A DNA stretch of 54,042 bases from Methylococcaceae bacterium UBA7658. Lineage in GTDB: Bacteria > Pseudomonadota > Gammaproteobacteria > Methylococcales > Methylomonadaceae. The DNA lies in assembly GCA_002483425.1 (NCBI GenBank), contig DLHW01000014.1, positions 82,799 through 136,840 on the forward strand, read 5' to 3'. The translations under genes were made by a program, and so were the position numbers. Below, one piece after another: positions 1 to 8,267 of this stretch. How positions within the stretch are numbered: position 1 is the first letter of the stretch; the number at the start of each line of letters is the position of its first letter. The notes under the pieces are model-generated. The model had not been told where the DNA came from, did not search any database, and was given only the letters and a program-made list of their open reading frames with translations.

Positions 1-59
1 AAAAGCCATTAAGCAAGCGAAAAAGGCCATAAGATGGGCATAGGATGCTGCCGAACGGA

Positions 60-165
60 GGGAGGCGCATCGTTCGCGGTATCCGGGCAACCGCGCCAAG
101 TTAAATAATGCCCGGGATTATGTGAAAAATCAAAGGGGACAGCAGCGAGTCCGGCCCCGTTGATC
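60..165. repeat. REP-like inverted repeats at the left edge
   Basis: Two nested inverted repeats lie here: CGCGGT at 75-80 pairs with ACCGCG at 90-95, and an ATCCGGGCA-like arm at 81-89 pairs imperfectly with TGCCCGGGAT at 109-118. Further right, GGGGAC at 135-140 can pair with GTCC at 149-152, and the flanking CCCC extends the arm imperfectly. The last hairpin lies just downstream of the minus-strand RTX gene and is followed on that strand by a T-rich tract, so it may also act as a terminator. The type of element cannot be settled from one copy. Confidence 0.35.
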
Positions 166-193
166 AGAGTTTTGGCTTTTTGGATGCTTACTT

Positions 194-1936
194 TTAGGCA
201 AAAAAGAAATCGCTGCCGATTAAGTTGATGCCGACGTCGTTAGCTGAAAGCCCTGTCGTATTTTCCAGCGTGACCAATAATTGTCCGCTGCCGAAATTTG
301 CATTTCCGGTTATACCGTCGCTGAGATGGAAATAGGTGTTTGAACCGATGGTTACCACATCGATATCAGCAATTTGATTAAATACGATGCTGTCTCCGCC
401 GAGTCCGCCAACAAAATCCAGTACGCTGTCCAGGCCGTCGCCTGCTGTATATTGAACGGTATCGGTTACGCCATCGGTGAACCCCAAGCGCAGTAAATCT
501 TTGCCCGCACCGCCGATTAATAGGCTCTGAGCGTCGCCGCTGATGAGCGTATCGTTATTGTTGCCGCCGTCAAGCGTGTTGGTCGCTGTTGCACCGGTGA
601 GAATATCATCCCCGTTGCCGCCCCGGAGAATATCGTTGCCCGCGGAGGAACCGATGAACAGGGTATCGTCACCGTTTCCGCCGTCTAGTACGTTATTGCC
701 GCTAGCAAATCCGCCGGCGGTCAATTGGTCATCGCCGGCCCCTCCCAGCAAGGTGCTGCTAGCGCCGTTATCGCCGAAGCTGAGCGCGGTGATCGTATCG
801 TTACCCGAGCCGCCGCTGAAGAAATCGTTTCCTCCTAAGCCGTAACCGTCTAGGATGTCATCTCCTTTGCCGCCGAGTAATACATCGTCAAACGAGGTGC
901 CGTAGAGCGTGAATTGCTCAATGCTTTTAAAAAAGACGGCATCGTCTCCCGCACGGATGACCCCATCTTTTTCATTGCTGTCTAAGACCATGACAATTCC
1001 ACTGGTCGCTGTAGTACCTTCGGAGCCCCCAAAGAATAAGACTTGAAGATGGTCAAAACCGGTACCCCCAGTGACCGTATCATCGTCGCCGACGGCATTG
1101 GTTTGTCCGAGTCCGACGATAATCGAATCGTTACCGCTGCCGCCGTTTAAAATATTACGGCTGGAAGCGGCTGATCCGTGAGCATCTAAAATATCATTCC
1201 CCGCTCCTCCCATCAGGGTATTCGATCCTTCGCTGAATTCAGCTTGCAGCGCATCGTTCCCTAAACCGCCATCAAGATAATTATTCCCTGTCGATGCGTT
1301 AACAGTGATGGCATCATCACCCTCTCCCCCTCTTAATGTGTTATTTCCGGTCGACAGTTCCGCCGTTAAGTAGTCATTGCCAGCCAAACCCAATAAGTTG
1401 TTACTGCCGCTGGAGCCGTACGCCGTAAGCGCATCATCGCCAAATCCGCCGGTTAAGCTACTGTTTCCGGACGACCAATAAACATACAACACATCATCGC
1501 CGTCCCCGCCTTCAAGCCGGTCGTTTCCGGAAATACCGCCGAAAAGAGTATCGCTGTTCTGTCCGCCGAACAGAACATCATTAAAATCTGTACCGGTAAT
1601 AGAAAATTGCTCAACGCCAGTAAAAGTCACTTGATCGCTGCCCGCTGTTATCTGGCCGTCAACACCTGTCGTGCTAAACGACATTTGCAGACCGGCGGAC
1701 GCACCGGTATAGTCGGCTTCCAATAAATCCAGTCCTGCACCACCGATGACGGTATTAACGCCAAGAATTACATTGAAGTAGTCGTTCCCCTCGCCGCCGT
1801 CTAAAATATTGTTACCGCTCAATCCGTATAATATGTCGTCGCCTGCGAATCCTTGAATATGATCGTTCAAGTCTGTGGAATCAATGTCGCCATATAAATA
1901 ATCATTGTCCGATGTTCCATTAATTATTGTTGTCAT
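194..1936 (-). CDS. RTX-type calcium-binding repeat protein, probably exported by type I secretion
   Basis: 580 residues, strongly acidic and glycine/asparagine rich, with about 16 glycine-rich nonapeptide repeats of the form GGxGxDxLx spread over residues 40-482. In this family such repeats form parallel beta-rolls that bind calcium. No N-terminal signal peptide is visible. The C-terminal ~80 residues are repeat-free and end in hydrophobic DFFFA, as expected for an uncleaved type I secretion signal. Residues 155-254 are five exact-length 20-residue units, and a longer module occurs twice (about 67-130 and 292-363). The ATG is preceded by AAGGAG about 10 nt upstream. No catalytic domain is visible, so a surface, adhesion or matrix role is more likely than a toxin. 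No ABC transporter, HlyD or TolC gene lies in the window, so its exporter must be elsewhere. Confidence 0.85.
   Translation of the reverse strand: MTTIINGTSDNDYLYGDIDSTDLNDHIQGFAGDDILYGLSGNNILDGGEGNDYFNVILGVNTVIGGAGLDLLEADYTGASAGLQMSFSTTGVDGQITAGSDQVTFTGVEQFSITGTDFNDVLFGGQNSDTLFGGISGNDRLEGGDGDDVLYVYWSSGNSSLTGGFGDDALTAYGSSGSNNLLGLAGNDYLTAELSTGNNTLRGGEGDDAITVNASTGNNYLDGGLGNDALQAEFSEGSNTLMGGAGNDILDAHGSAASSRNILNGGSGNDSIIVGLGQTNAVGDDDTVTGGTGFDHLQVLFFGGSEGTTATSGIVMVLDSNEKDGVIRAGDDAVFFKSIEQFTLYGTSFDDVLLGGKGDDILDGYGLGGNDFFSGGSGNDTITALSFGDNGASSTLLGGAGDDQLTAGGFASGNNVLDGGNGDDTLFIGSSAGNDILRGGNGDDILTGATATNTLDGGNNNDTLISGDAQSLLIGGAGKDLLRLGFTDGVTDTVQYTAGDGLDSVLDFVGGLGGDSIVFNQIADIDVVTIGSNTYFHLSDGITGNANFGSGQLLVTLENTTGLSANDVGINLIGSDFFFA
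1175..1474 (-). repeat. Five in-frame 60-bp units inside the RTX gene
   Basis: Codons 155-254 of the RTX gene form five consecutive units of exactly 20 residues, each built like S-x-G-N-N-x-L-x-G-G-x-G-x-D-A-L-x-A-x-x. The period is exact in protein and has diverged in DNA, which points to old duplication kept by selection on the beta-roll. Two further units of the same length occur at residues 411-450. Confidence 0.75.
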
Positions 1937-2253
1937 AAATAACTAGCTCCTTAAAATATAATAAATAAAAATACCTGTGTACACGACACAATTAAGAGGA
2001 AATTGATGTAGTTCGTTGAAATGAAATTAAATGCTGTATTTTGTTTTGCGAACATGAAGATATGCCTTTTGTGTACAGCTTCTCGAAGGACTTAACCAGA
2101 GCTTCCATCAATCGTTTTGGTTGCTGAATTAGGTTTCTTCCGGTTTACTTGGTTTCCGGCGCGGACTTACCTGCCAGAAAAATAATCCGATCTCCCGCCA
2201 ATCTTTATATCTACTGATAGTCGTCTTTTTACCACAGTCTTACTTAGCAATAT

Positions 2254-2267
2254 TTGATTTTAATCAA
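2254..2267. promoter_or_regulatory. FNR/ANR-type box
   Basis: TTGAT-N4-ATCAA matches the FNR/ANR consensus at every fixed position, and the symmetry extends to ATTTGATT...AATCAAAT at 2252-2269. It lies about 320 bp upstream of the RTX start and 500 bp upstream of the decayed gene, so its target is unclear. A TATAAC element at 2295-2300 could be a -10 about 34 nt downstream. The motif is short enough to arise by chance in AT-rich DNA. Confidence 0.35.
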
Positions 2268-2412
2268 ATGCTTTAACAATTCTCAGAAATAATTTATAAC
2301 TTCGGAATCATGCCGATATATTGCGTAGCTTTATCGAAAAGTTCAATTCGGATAAATTTTAATTCGTAACGCATAAAACTGATCACTAAAGAAGTTCTGA
2401 ACAAGTTGATTT

Positions 2413-2437
2413 GGTTCATGGTTCGACAAACTCACTG
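2413..2437. repeat. Degenerate dispersed palindromic repeat
   Basis: The stretch contains GTTCG and CGAAC arms around a 12-nt loop. It resembles the GGTTCGACAAGCTCACCACGA-like intergenic repeats found in several proteobacterial genomes. Only one copy is in this window, so the call rests on recognising the motif. Confidence 0.3.
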
Positions 2438-2766
2438 CGAACTAAATCAATCATTTACCCCTCGTCCTAAGCCATGTGGATACAAGGTCGGGCATGATGT
2501 TTATAACCTAAAGGTCACAAGTGCCTGGCCTATATTGCTCGTTGCTATCCCGAAAATTAATGAGACCATTAATTAAATCCATTTAGTTTCAATAAGTTTT
2601 TGCACACCAAAGAAAAACAGGCATTAATTCGGTTTTTTAAGTGAGGGTAGAGAATCAATTAATCCGTTCGGCGCAAATTAGCATTGTTTAAAGTGTATTC
2701 CACGGTAACGCGGAAGCAACTCGACACCGGGAGAGACTAGATAACATCAATAAAAAGGAGTGAAAA

Positions 2767-3538
2767 ATGAAAAAGCTTTTAGCATTAATGGCGTTTCTGG
2801 TTAGTACGAATTCTGTTGCGCTCACCGCAACAGATATGGCACATTGCAAAGCAAATGTTCAAAATTCGTTTATTTAAAGTGTGTGCCTAGCCACGCGCAA
2901 TGATCCATGGGAGGTTGGGTCTTTCTACGGCCCCCAACTGCTCTTTAGGCGACGGATTTGCGGCCATAGCCAACTGTGATGCCGGAAAATAGGTTGTTTA
3001 TCAAACAGCCGAAATGAGACCGGATGGAACGGTAAAAATGCATCACAAGCTGCATCCAAACAGATTGAGCAGTCCAGACGTCATTTCACATATCTAGCAA
3101 TTGTCTGCGACACCGTTTGCAGCGCAGTTGATCGATTGTTACGCCCCCAAATCGCCGTTAGATTATAACGGGCATAATTTAGTCAATGGAATGAATCCAT
3201 TTACGCATACCGCGTATGGTTATTGGGATTATTTACAAGAATCGCCATTATGTAATGGAACGAATATTACAAATTGGAAATACGATGTTGCAGAATCGAT
3301 ATCTGGAGGAACTCGGATAGTTCACGTTGTATTGCTAAAGCATTCTATAGGCCATACCTACCCAGCGGGAACAGCGGACGTTGTCTCCGGCTATATTTGC
3401 CGGGGAGACGGACCAACAGGAACCGGTTCGAAAATATATGGCGACTATTTATGGCCTTCTAGTGCTTGTCCAGGTTCCCACGTTGCGGTGCCAAATAATG
3501 CTGGACTGGGGGCTATACGCATGAAGGTGATGCGGTAA
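2767..3538 (+). pseudogene. Decayed gene for a small secreted protein of unknown family
   Basis: A good ribosome-binding site (AAAAAGGAG) precedes ATG 2767, which opens a clear signal peptide (MKKLLALMAFLVSTNSVA). The frame stops at TAA 2875-2877 after 36 codons, but the same frame continues with plausible protein (SVCLATRNDPWEVGSFYGPQ). Coding sense then moves to frame 2 around 2940, is broken by TAG at 2990-2992 and 3095-3097, and ends with an open 145-codon stretch (3101-3538) rich in Cys, Gly and Tyr. Read together these give about 255 residues of one exported protein with at least three stops and one frameshift. The TTG at 3101 has no ribosome-binding site, so the open 3' part is probably not expressed alone. 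I do not recognise the family. Confidence 0.7.
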
Positions 3539-3539
3539 G

Positions 3540-3740
3540 GCAAGCCCGCGAGCGGCAGATTTCACGCTAGAAATCCGCCATAAACGAGGCCTTTTCGCAT
3601 GGTTACGCTCAAGCTCTTCCCGCCTCATGTCAGGGTAGCTAGCCATGACAGTAATTAAGATACAAGGGTACGCATAACGTACCTTTTGGACGCTACACAT
3701 TCATTCGCCTTGGTATAGGGTATGCGGTGCATACCCTACT
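3540..3740. repeat. Composite intergenic repeat with three hairpins
   Basis: Three inverted repeats follow one another. Arms 3554-3563 and 3570-3579 (GGCAGATTTC / GAAATCCGCC) have one mismatch. Arms 3667-3672 and 3678-3683 are GGTACG / CGTACC, extended by A-T pairs and followed by TTTT. Arms 3716-3725 and 3729-3738 (TAGGGTATGC / GCATACCCTA) are perfect with a 3-nt loop. Such GGGTACGC/GCGTACCC palindromes are typical of dispersed intergenic repeats in some methanotroph genomes. They may also terminate transcription between the converging decayed gene and the 3828-7883 gene. Confidence 0.45.
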
Positions 3741-3827
3741 TGATTAATTTGGGCGTATCAATGAGGTTAAGTCCATGCCATTATCCTACGTGCTGATTTT
3801 TTTAGCGTTAAGGTTTTTGTATAAGCC

Positions 3828-6800
3828 TTATTCAACCTTGGTTTTTTTGCGCCATAACCGGTCTTTCGAGAAACAAGTCCAGCCCCATTTCAACCAGTTC
3901 AGGAGCGATGCCGCCAGCCAGAACGACCACAATAACATAAGCAGCCTATAAGCCATTAACGGCACTGAAATTACAGTGGGTTGCGGCAACAACGCAGGGC
4001 TTCGATCTTGATACCAGCGTAAATCGAATGCGGTCGATTGATTGCCGGTAATTTGCATATTAGGCGTACCGCCTAATAAGCCTTGTTCGACCGTGCTTAT
4101 GAGTGTTGTTATTGATAAAAGCGTTAGGAAACCGATGGCTACCTGGGTTGCATTGAAGTATCGATCGCTGATCGCGGATTGTTGTCCGCGCCAGCCGAGT
4201 ACCAAAAGCCAAGCAATTACAATGCTTGCTGATTCGATGGGCACTTGGCTTAAGCCAAGTAGTAACAAAAACCACTGCCAGCTTTTTAAAGGCGTCAGTG
4301 TTATCTTGCCTAAGCCGGTAGCTAAGATCAAAATGACGGTCAGTACGCCCCAAAATAAAACCGCAGGACCCAGTTTCGGTCCCCATACGAACAGCGTCCA
4401 GCGGTCTTGCCCCAGAACTATATTAATATTGGCGTTGACGTTTTTTTGACCTAGGTCGATTTCGGGCATTTTTTTGAATACCGTTATCGGCAACGGTTCT
4501 TGCCAATTTAAAACGGCTTCTTGTTTGCCTGGGTTCACCGGTAGCGTAAGTTTTCTGCCTTCTTGCCGCAACGGTAGCGTTTGCCCGTTGATGGTTACGG
4601 TTTGCAATACTGCATGTTCCGGTAAAGTTATCGTATGTTGCGTACCTTGGGAGCTTCTAATGCTTAATTTAAGATCGGCGTCCGTTGAGCGTTTACCCGG
4701 CTTTATGGTAAGCAGACTGCGGTCTATGGTTAAGGTCTGACCTTCGAGCGTTTTCGGCCGGGTTATTTGCAGCGTCAATGTTTCGCCCGGCCACGGATGC
4801 CACTCAGGTAGCCATTGCCCGTCATTGTTAAGATGGATCATGGTAATGCCGCTGGTTTCTACATGCCAAATGGGGCTGATGCTGGCTTTCCAGACTTCAC
4901 TCCATTGATCGGTATTAGCGGCGGCTAAACTGATTTTTCCAGATTTATCCAGGGTTGATTCCCATTGCGCTATCGTTTGCTGGGGCGGCATATTGATTTC
5001 GATGTTGCCATTTTTGACATGGCTGCCGGGTGTTGTGACCAACTCGCCGGCCAGCAAAGGGATTTCCAGCGCGATAGCCGAATCAGGGGGCGATAATCTG
5101 ATAACTTGCGTCGTTACACGCCAATCCAAACCGAGTTGCAAGGTCCGTTCGACTTTGGCAAATGCAGGCAATACCCCGGGGGCCAGTTTGGCGTTTTGCG
5201 TATGTTCCACCGTTTTGCTGATACGATTGAATTGCAATTGGTTATCGGCCTGTCCGCTCTCTTGAAGACCGCTGGTTTCCCAGTTGACCGCCGTTACTGA
5301 AACATGATTCGGTCTTAACGGTAACGGTAAGGTAAACGTCGCCAGCAATGGCGGTACGCCGCGAAGCACAACGTCGTGTTTGCCCGCTGGAATATTCAAC
5401 CACAGACCGTTGTCGCTGCGGTAAAGACCGGATGCGGTGTTGCCGTCCACTGTGACTTGATTCGGGAACCATTGATCGTAAGCGGCGGGCAAGGGCACGT
5501 TTACTGCGTACTGAGAGTGGATTTGCAAGCCGACCGTCAAAGATTTATCGTCTATCGTTACCTGCATGCCGGGTATCTGGGCGCAGTTGGGTAGGCAGTC
5601 CGGAGCTTCGAGCAGGCGGTTTTTCAATTCGTCCAACACTTCTTTACTAGGAAAATCCGCGTAAGCTTTTTGGGGCGGAATTGCCAGTACCGGGAAAAGC
5701 AAAAGCCCTAATAGTGCCGGGGCCGCTGATTTGAATTTAAAAGACAGTTTGCCCGCCAGTCCGAACATCAATAAAACCAGAACGCTTACCAGAATAACGC
5801 GCAGAAAATTCAGCAACATAACAATAGCCGGCGAAAGGTACCATAAGCGCAATTGCTGCGCAGCGTCCACCGAACCGTTCCAGGACAAGTATACCTTATG
5901 CCACCGCCATTGCGGCAAGCCCGGGCCGGTTTGAACTTTGGCGTCGGGATCGTAACGGGCGTATTCCGGACTCAAATCATAGGAGGAACCGGCGTTGTCC
6001 GCCTCATACTTTCTCTTTCTTTCCGGCATGACGGACTTCACCATTTCGCGCGCATCCATCGTTTCAGGCTCGGCGCCAGCCACTGCCTGCGCTTCTTCGC
6101 TTACCACCGCGCTGGCAGGCGCTGCCGGTAGAGGCGGTTCTTCCGGTGTTACGGCATTGAGCCAAGGGTATTCCAATTGCGGATAAAGCCCTGTCCGGAC
6201 TTGATCGACCATAAACGGAATGGCGATAAAAGCCAACACCAGCCAGAACGCATTGCGATACCAGATCATCGAGGTTAAAAATTTTCCCGGCGGCAACACT
6301 TTAATAAGCGCTGTGGCCGCCAAAATGTTGAGCCAAACATAGTGAGGCGCGCCCGGTTCGTGCCACGTTAATACCAGCGTCAGCAGGGCAAAAAGCCCCC
6401 ATTTGCGGCTGAATAAACGGCTGGTTGCGAGTGCGGCAATCATTACCAGAAATAAGTCCAGCAAGGTCCAGCGCGCAATCCAGCTATCCGGCGCATTGTC
6501 GACGCCGCTGGCGGCGAGTAAGCGCCAGCCCGGCGGCAGATTTAATTCTGCGTTGACTTGATTGAAGCTCTGCTCCCAGCCCACGGCGCTGATCGAATGA
6601 ATCCCGGCTTCATTTCGGCTGTCGGCATCGATGGCGATCACCCCCTTTCTTACTTCCACGCCCTGTTTTTCCGCGCCTGAGAGCGTAATCAGTTGACTGT
6701 TACCGTCCAGAGCGACTTTGCCCAGCTTTGTTTCCGGTAAGGCGTCCAAGCGCCAGCCTTTGGTTATTTTGCCGCTGATAGTGTCGTTGACTGTATAGCC

Positions 6801-7883
6801 TGCGCCGTCGAAATCCAGCCATAATTTGCGTTTGATGGTTAATTGGTTCGGCTCAGGCTCCGGGTCGCCACGGCGGATGACTTTTAATACCATGTTGCCG
6901 CCTTGGTTGACTTTATAAGACGGTAAATGCCGCCATTCCTCGGGCGAATTGGTTTGACTGGCGTCGATTGCTTCCAGGTTATTCACTTCGGTTACGCGCA
7001 AATCAGGGCGAGCGTCGAACGCCCAGATCTCCGAAGCAGGCCAGCCGGCGCCGATGGTTTCTAAGGGAATACTGTTGGTCTCTTTTACGCTTCTCGCTTC
7101 AATATCCACATGCCAGCGGCCGGGACGAAGCTGGATCAACAACTGCCCGTCCGGTTCGATCCGGGCGGGCAACGGACTTTGTAAGCTTAAGGGGATAAAG
7201 TCGTTCAGGATGGGCTTAGCTAATTTGATTTCGCGTTGTTCGCCCGAGACTTCCAGCGCCAACCGGGTCGTCACCTGCATGGGCACACCGTCGCCGATTT
7301 TACGGAAAACTTGAATGTCCAAGCTGTTTTGGACGTTCTCCGGTTTTTTCTGTCCGATGTCGTTTTCCGTCAACCAAAGCTGGCCGTCCTGAATATTAGG
7401 TAAGGAAATAACCGCGCCGTTAATGCGCAGATCTGTTAAACCGGTGTCCGGCGGGATATTCAGGCTTTCGGGAATGGCGTCCCAAAAAAATAAACCTTTG
7501 ATTTGATAGTTGCCGGGGGCAAGCTTAACCGCGGGAAGTCCGTTTTTGTCCAGCACCGCAAGCGCTTTGCCGTTGGCGGTTACTTGTTGCGGCCAATGCC
7601 GCGGGTCGCCCGGAAGCGCAATCCAACTTTCCTTGTACACCGACCAAGTTATCGTAAATCCGCCCTTTTTTTCCGCGAAATCCAGCGACAATCGGCTAGG
7701 CCAGCTGCAACGTTTTTGTTCGTAACTGTTATAAACGAAGGGGCAACCCCATTCGGGTTGATCTTGCAATACCCAGTCGACCCAGGGTTTTAGAGGGCCG
7801 GGTGCGGTGTCCGGAGTCAGGGGAGCGGCATGGGTAATGACGGTAAAACAGCCGGTGAGGAAAAATAAAATTGCACGGGCCAT
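3828..7883 (-). CDS. Very large exported membrane protein of unknown function
   Basis: 1351 residues starting with a signal peptide (about residues 1-19, ending THAA). The start ATG is preceded by GGAGG 7 nt upstream. Architecture: N-terminal periplasmic part (20-470) with beta-type sequence; a hydrophobic cluster at about 472-560; a Pro/Ala/Glu-rich linker (575-625); another hydrophobic pair at 683-708 and 720-738; a second beta-rich domain starting near 745; and a C-terminal cluster of four or more membrane segments. The N-terminal module around residues 85-130 (pattern PxPxDxxxWPxQVTxxGxxxxGLPxxxxxPG) recurs near 793-842, so the protein looks like a tandem duplication, each half followed by membrane helices. 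No catalytic motif or ATPase is visible. I do not recognise a named family; similar proteins are, from memory, found in Methylococcales. It is monocistronic and divergent from ntrBC. Confidence 0.8.
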   Translation of the reverse strand: MARAILFFLTGCFTVITHAAPLTPDTAPGPLKPWVDWVLQDQPEWGCPFVYNSYEQKRCSWPSRLSLDFAEKKGGFTITWSVYKESWIALPGDPRHWPQQVTANGKALAVLDKNGLPAVKLAPGNYQIKGLFFWDAIPESLNIPPDTGLTDLRINGAVISLPNIQDGQLWLTENDIGQKKPENVQNSLDIQVFRKIGDGVPMQVTTRLALEVSGEQREIKLAKPILNDFIPLSLQSPLPARIEPDGQLLIQLRPGRWHVDIEARSVKETNSIPLETIGAGWPASEIWAFDARPDLRVTEVNNLEAIDASQTNSPEEWRHLPSYKVNQGGNMVLKVIRRGDPEPEPNQLTIKRKLWLDFDGAGYTVNDTISGKITKGWRLDALPETKLGKVALDGNSQLITLSGAEKQGVEVRKGVIAIDADSRNEAGIHSISAVGWEQSFNQVNAELNLPPGWRLLAASGVDNAPDSWIARWTLLDLFLVMIAALATSRLFSRKWGLFALLTLVLTWHEPGAPHYVWLNILAATALIKVLPPGKFLTSMIWYRNAFWLVLAFIAIPFMVDQVRTGLYPQLEYPWLNAVTPEEPPLPAAPASAVVSEEAQAVAGAEPETMDAREMVKSVMPERKRKYEADNAGSSYDLSPEYARYDPDAKVQTGPGLPQWRWHKVYLSWNGSVDAAQQLRLWYLSPAIVMLLNFLRVILVSVLVLLMFGLAGKLSFKFKSAAPALLGLLLFPVLAIPPQKAYADFPSKEVLDELKNRLLEAPDCLPNCAQIPGMQVTIDDKSLTVGLQIHSQYAVNVPLPAAYDQWFPNQVTVDGNTASGLYRSDNGLWLNIPAGKHDVVLRGVPPLLATFTLPLPLRPNHVSVTAVNWETSGLQESGQADNQLQFNRISKTVEHTQNAKLAPGVLPAFAKVERTLQLGLDWRVTTQVIRLSPPDSAIALEIPLLAGELVTTPGSHVKNGNIEINMPPQQTIAQWESTLDKSGKISLAAANTDQWSEVWKASISPIWHVETSGITMIHLNNDGQWLPEWHPWPGETLTLQITRPKTLEGQTLTIDRSLLTIKPGKRSTDADLKLSIRSSQGTQHTITLPEHAVLQTVTINGQTLPLRQEGRKLTLPVNPGKQEAVLNWQEPLPITVFKKMPEIDLGQKNVNANINIVLGQDRWTLFVWGPKLGPAVLFWGVLTVILILATGLGKITLTPLKSWQWFLLLLGLSQVPIESASIVIAWLLVLGWRGQQSAISDRYFNATQVAIGFLTLLSITTLISTVEQGLLGGTPNMQITGNQSTAFDLRWYQDRSPALLPQPTVISVPLMAYRLLMLLWSFWLAASLLNWLKWGWTCFSKDRLWRKKTKVE

Positions 7884-8082
7884 AATTGCCTCCAGTCGAG
7901 TGAAGCCTGGATTTTAGGCGCTGTTACGGCAACCTGCAAACTTTGCTTGATTTGCTAATGTTGAGTTTTTTACTCTGTTTATGCGGTGTTCATTGCCAAT
8001 AACGGAATCGATCGTTTTGGATTTCAAATCCGGTGCATTTTAAATTCGATCCGATGGCTATTGTAGACTTGTTTAGCAATTA

Positions 8083-8099
8083 TGCACTATAATGGTGCG
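8083..8099 (+). promoter_or_regulatory. NtrC binding site upstream of ntrB
   Basis: TGCACTATAATGGTGCG matches the NtrC enhancer consensus TGCACYA-N3-TGGTGCA at all but the last position. Its centre lies about 165 nt upstream of the start predicted from the -24/-12 element, a usual enhancer distance for sigma-54 promoters. Confidence 0.75.
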
Positions 8100-8228
8100 T
8101 TGCTTTCTATAATTTCCGGTTATTTTTCAATATGCCTTATGTCCGGACAGTTTCGAGATCATACTTTTGCCTAATTTAGCTCGCGACTTACGGTCTTCCC
8201 AAGCTTAATTCATTAATTTCAGTATTAG

Positions 8229-8244
8229 TGGTCTAAAAATTGCT
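8229..8244 (+). promoter_or_regulatory. Candidate sigma-54 (-24/-12) promoter of ntrBC
   Basis: TGGTCTAAAAATTGCT has the invariant GG (8230-8231) and GC (8242-8243) separated by exactly 10 nt and a perfect TTGCT -12 element. The middle of the -24 element is weaker than TGGCAC. Transcription would begin near 8255, which would exclude the TTG at 8253 as start codon and favour ATG 8268. Confidence 0.5.
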
Positions 8245-8267
8245 TTTATTTATTGAATACCATTGCT

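Larger units (their letters stand above)
1937..2766. other. Long intergenic region with FNR-like box and a degenerate repeat
   Basis: 830 bases with no convincing gene on either strand. It separates the minus-strand RTX gene from the plus-strand decayed gene. It is AT-rich and contains two GTGTACA elements (1977-1983 and 2071-2077), a perfect FNR-type palindrome (2254-2267) and a degenerate copy of a GTTCGACAA...CGAAC repeat (around 2413-2437). No strong sigma-70 promoter stands out for the RTX gene. Confidence 0.6.
7884..8267. other. Divergent intergenic region carrying ntrBC control sites
   Basis: 384 bases between the minus-strand 1351-residue protein and ntrB. It holds the NtrC box (8083-8099) and a -24/-12 type element (8229-8244) directed at ntrB. 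I see no clear promoter for the minus-strand gene and no small ORF with a signal peptide or ribosome-binding site. Confidence 0.6.

Noticed and set aside
2..43. Short open reading tail at the left edge (KAIKQAKKAIRWA then stop)
   Set aside because: Thirteen codons cut by the window edge cannot be told from chance; no domain is recognisable.
543..845. 100-codon plus-strand ORF rich in Pro and Ser opposite the RTX gene
   Set aside because: It is the antisense reading of GG-rich repeats; no start signal.
2875..3097. Possible stop-codon recoding (TAG read-through) in the secreted-protein gene
   Set aside because: The breaks include a TAA and a frameshift as well as TAGs, which recoding would not explain; decay is simpler.
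3449..3700. 83-codon minus-strand ORF over the decayed gene and repeat
   Set aside because: It lies over the pseudogene end and hairpin-rich repeat and has no ribosome-binding site; such ORFs arise from the repeat itself.
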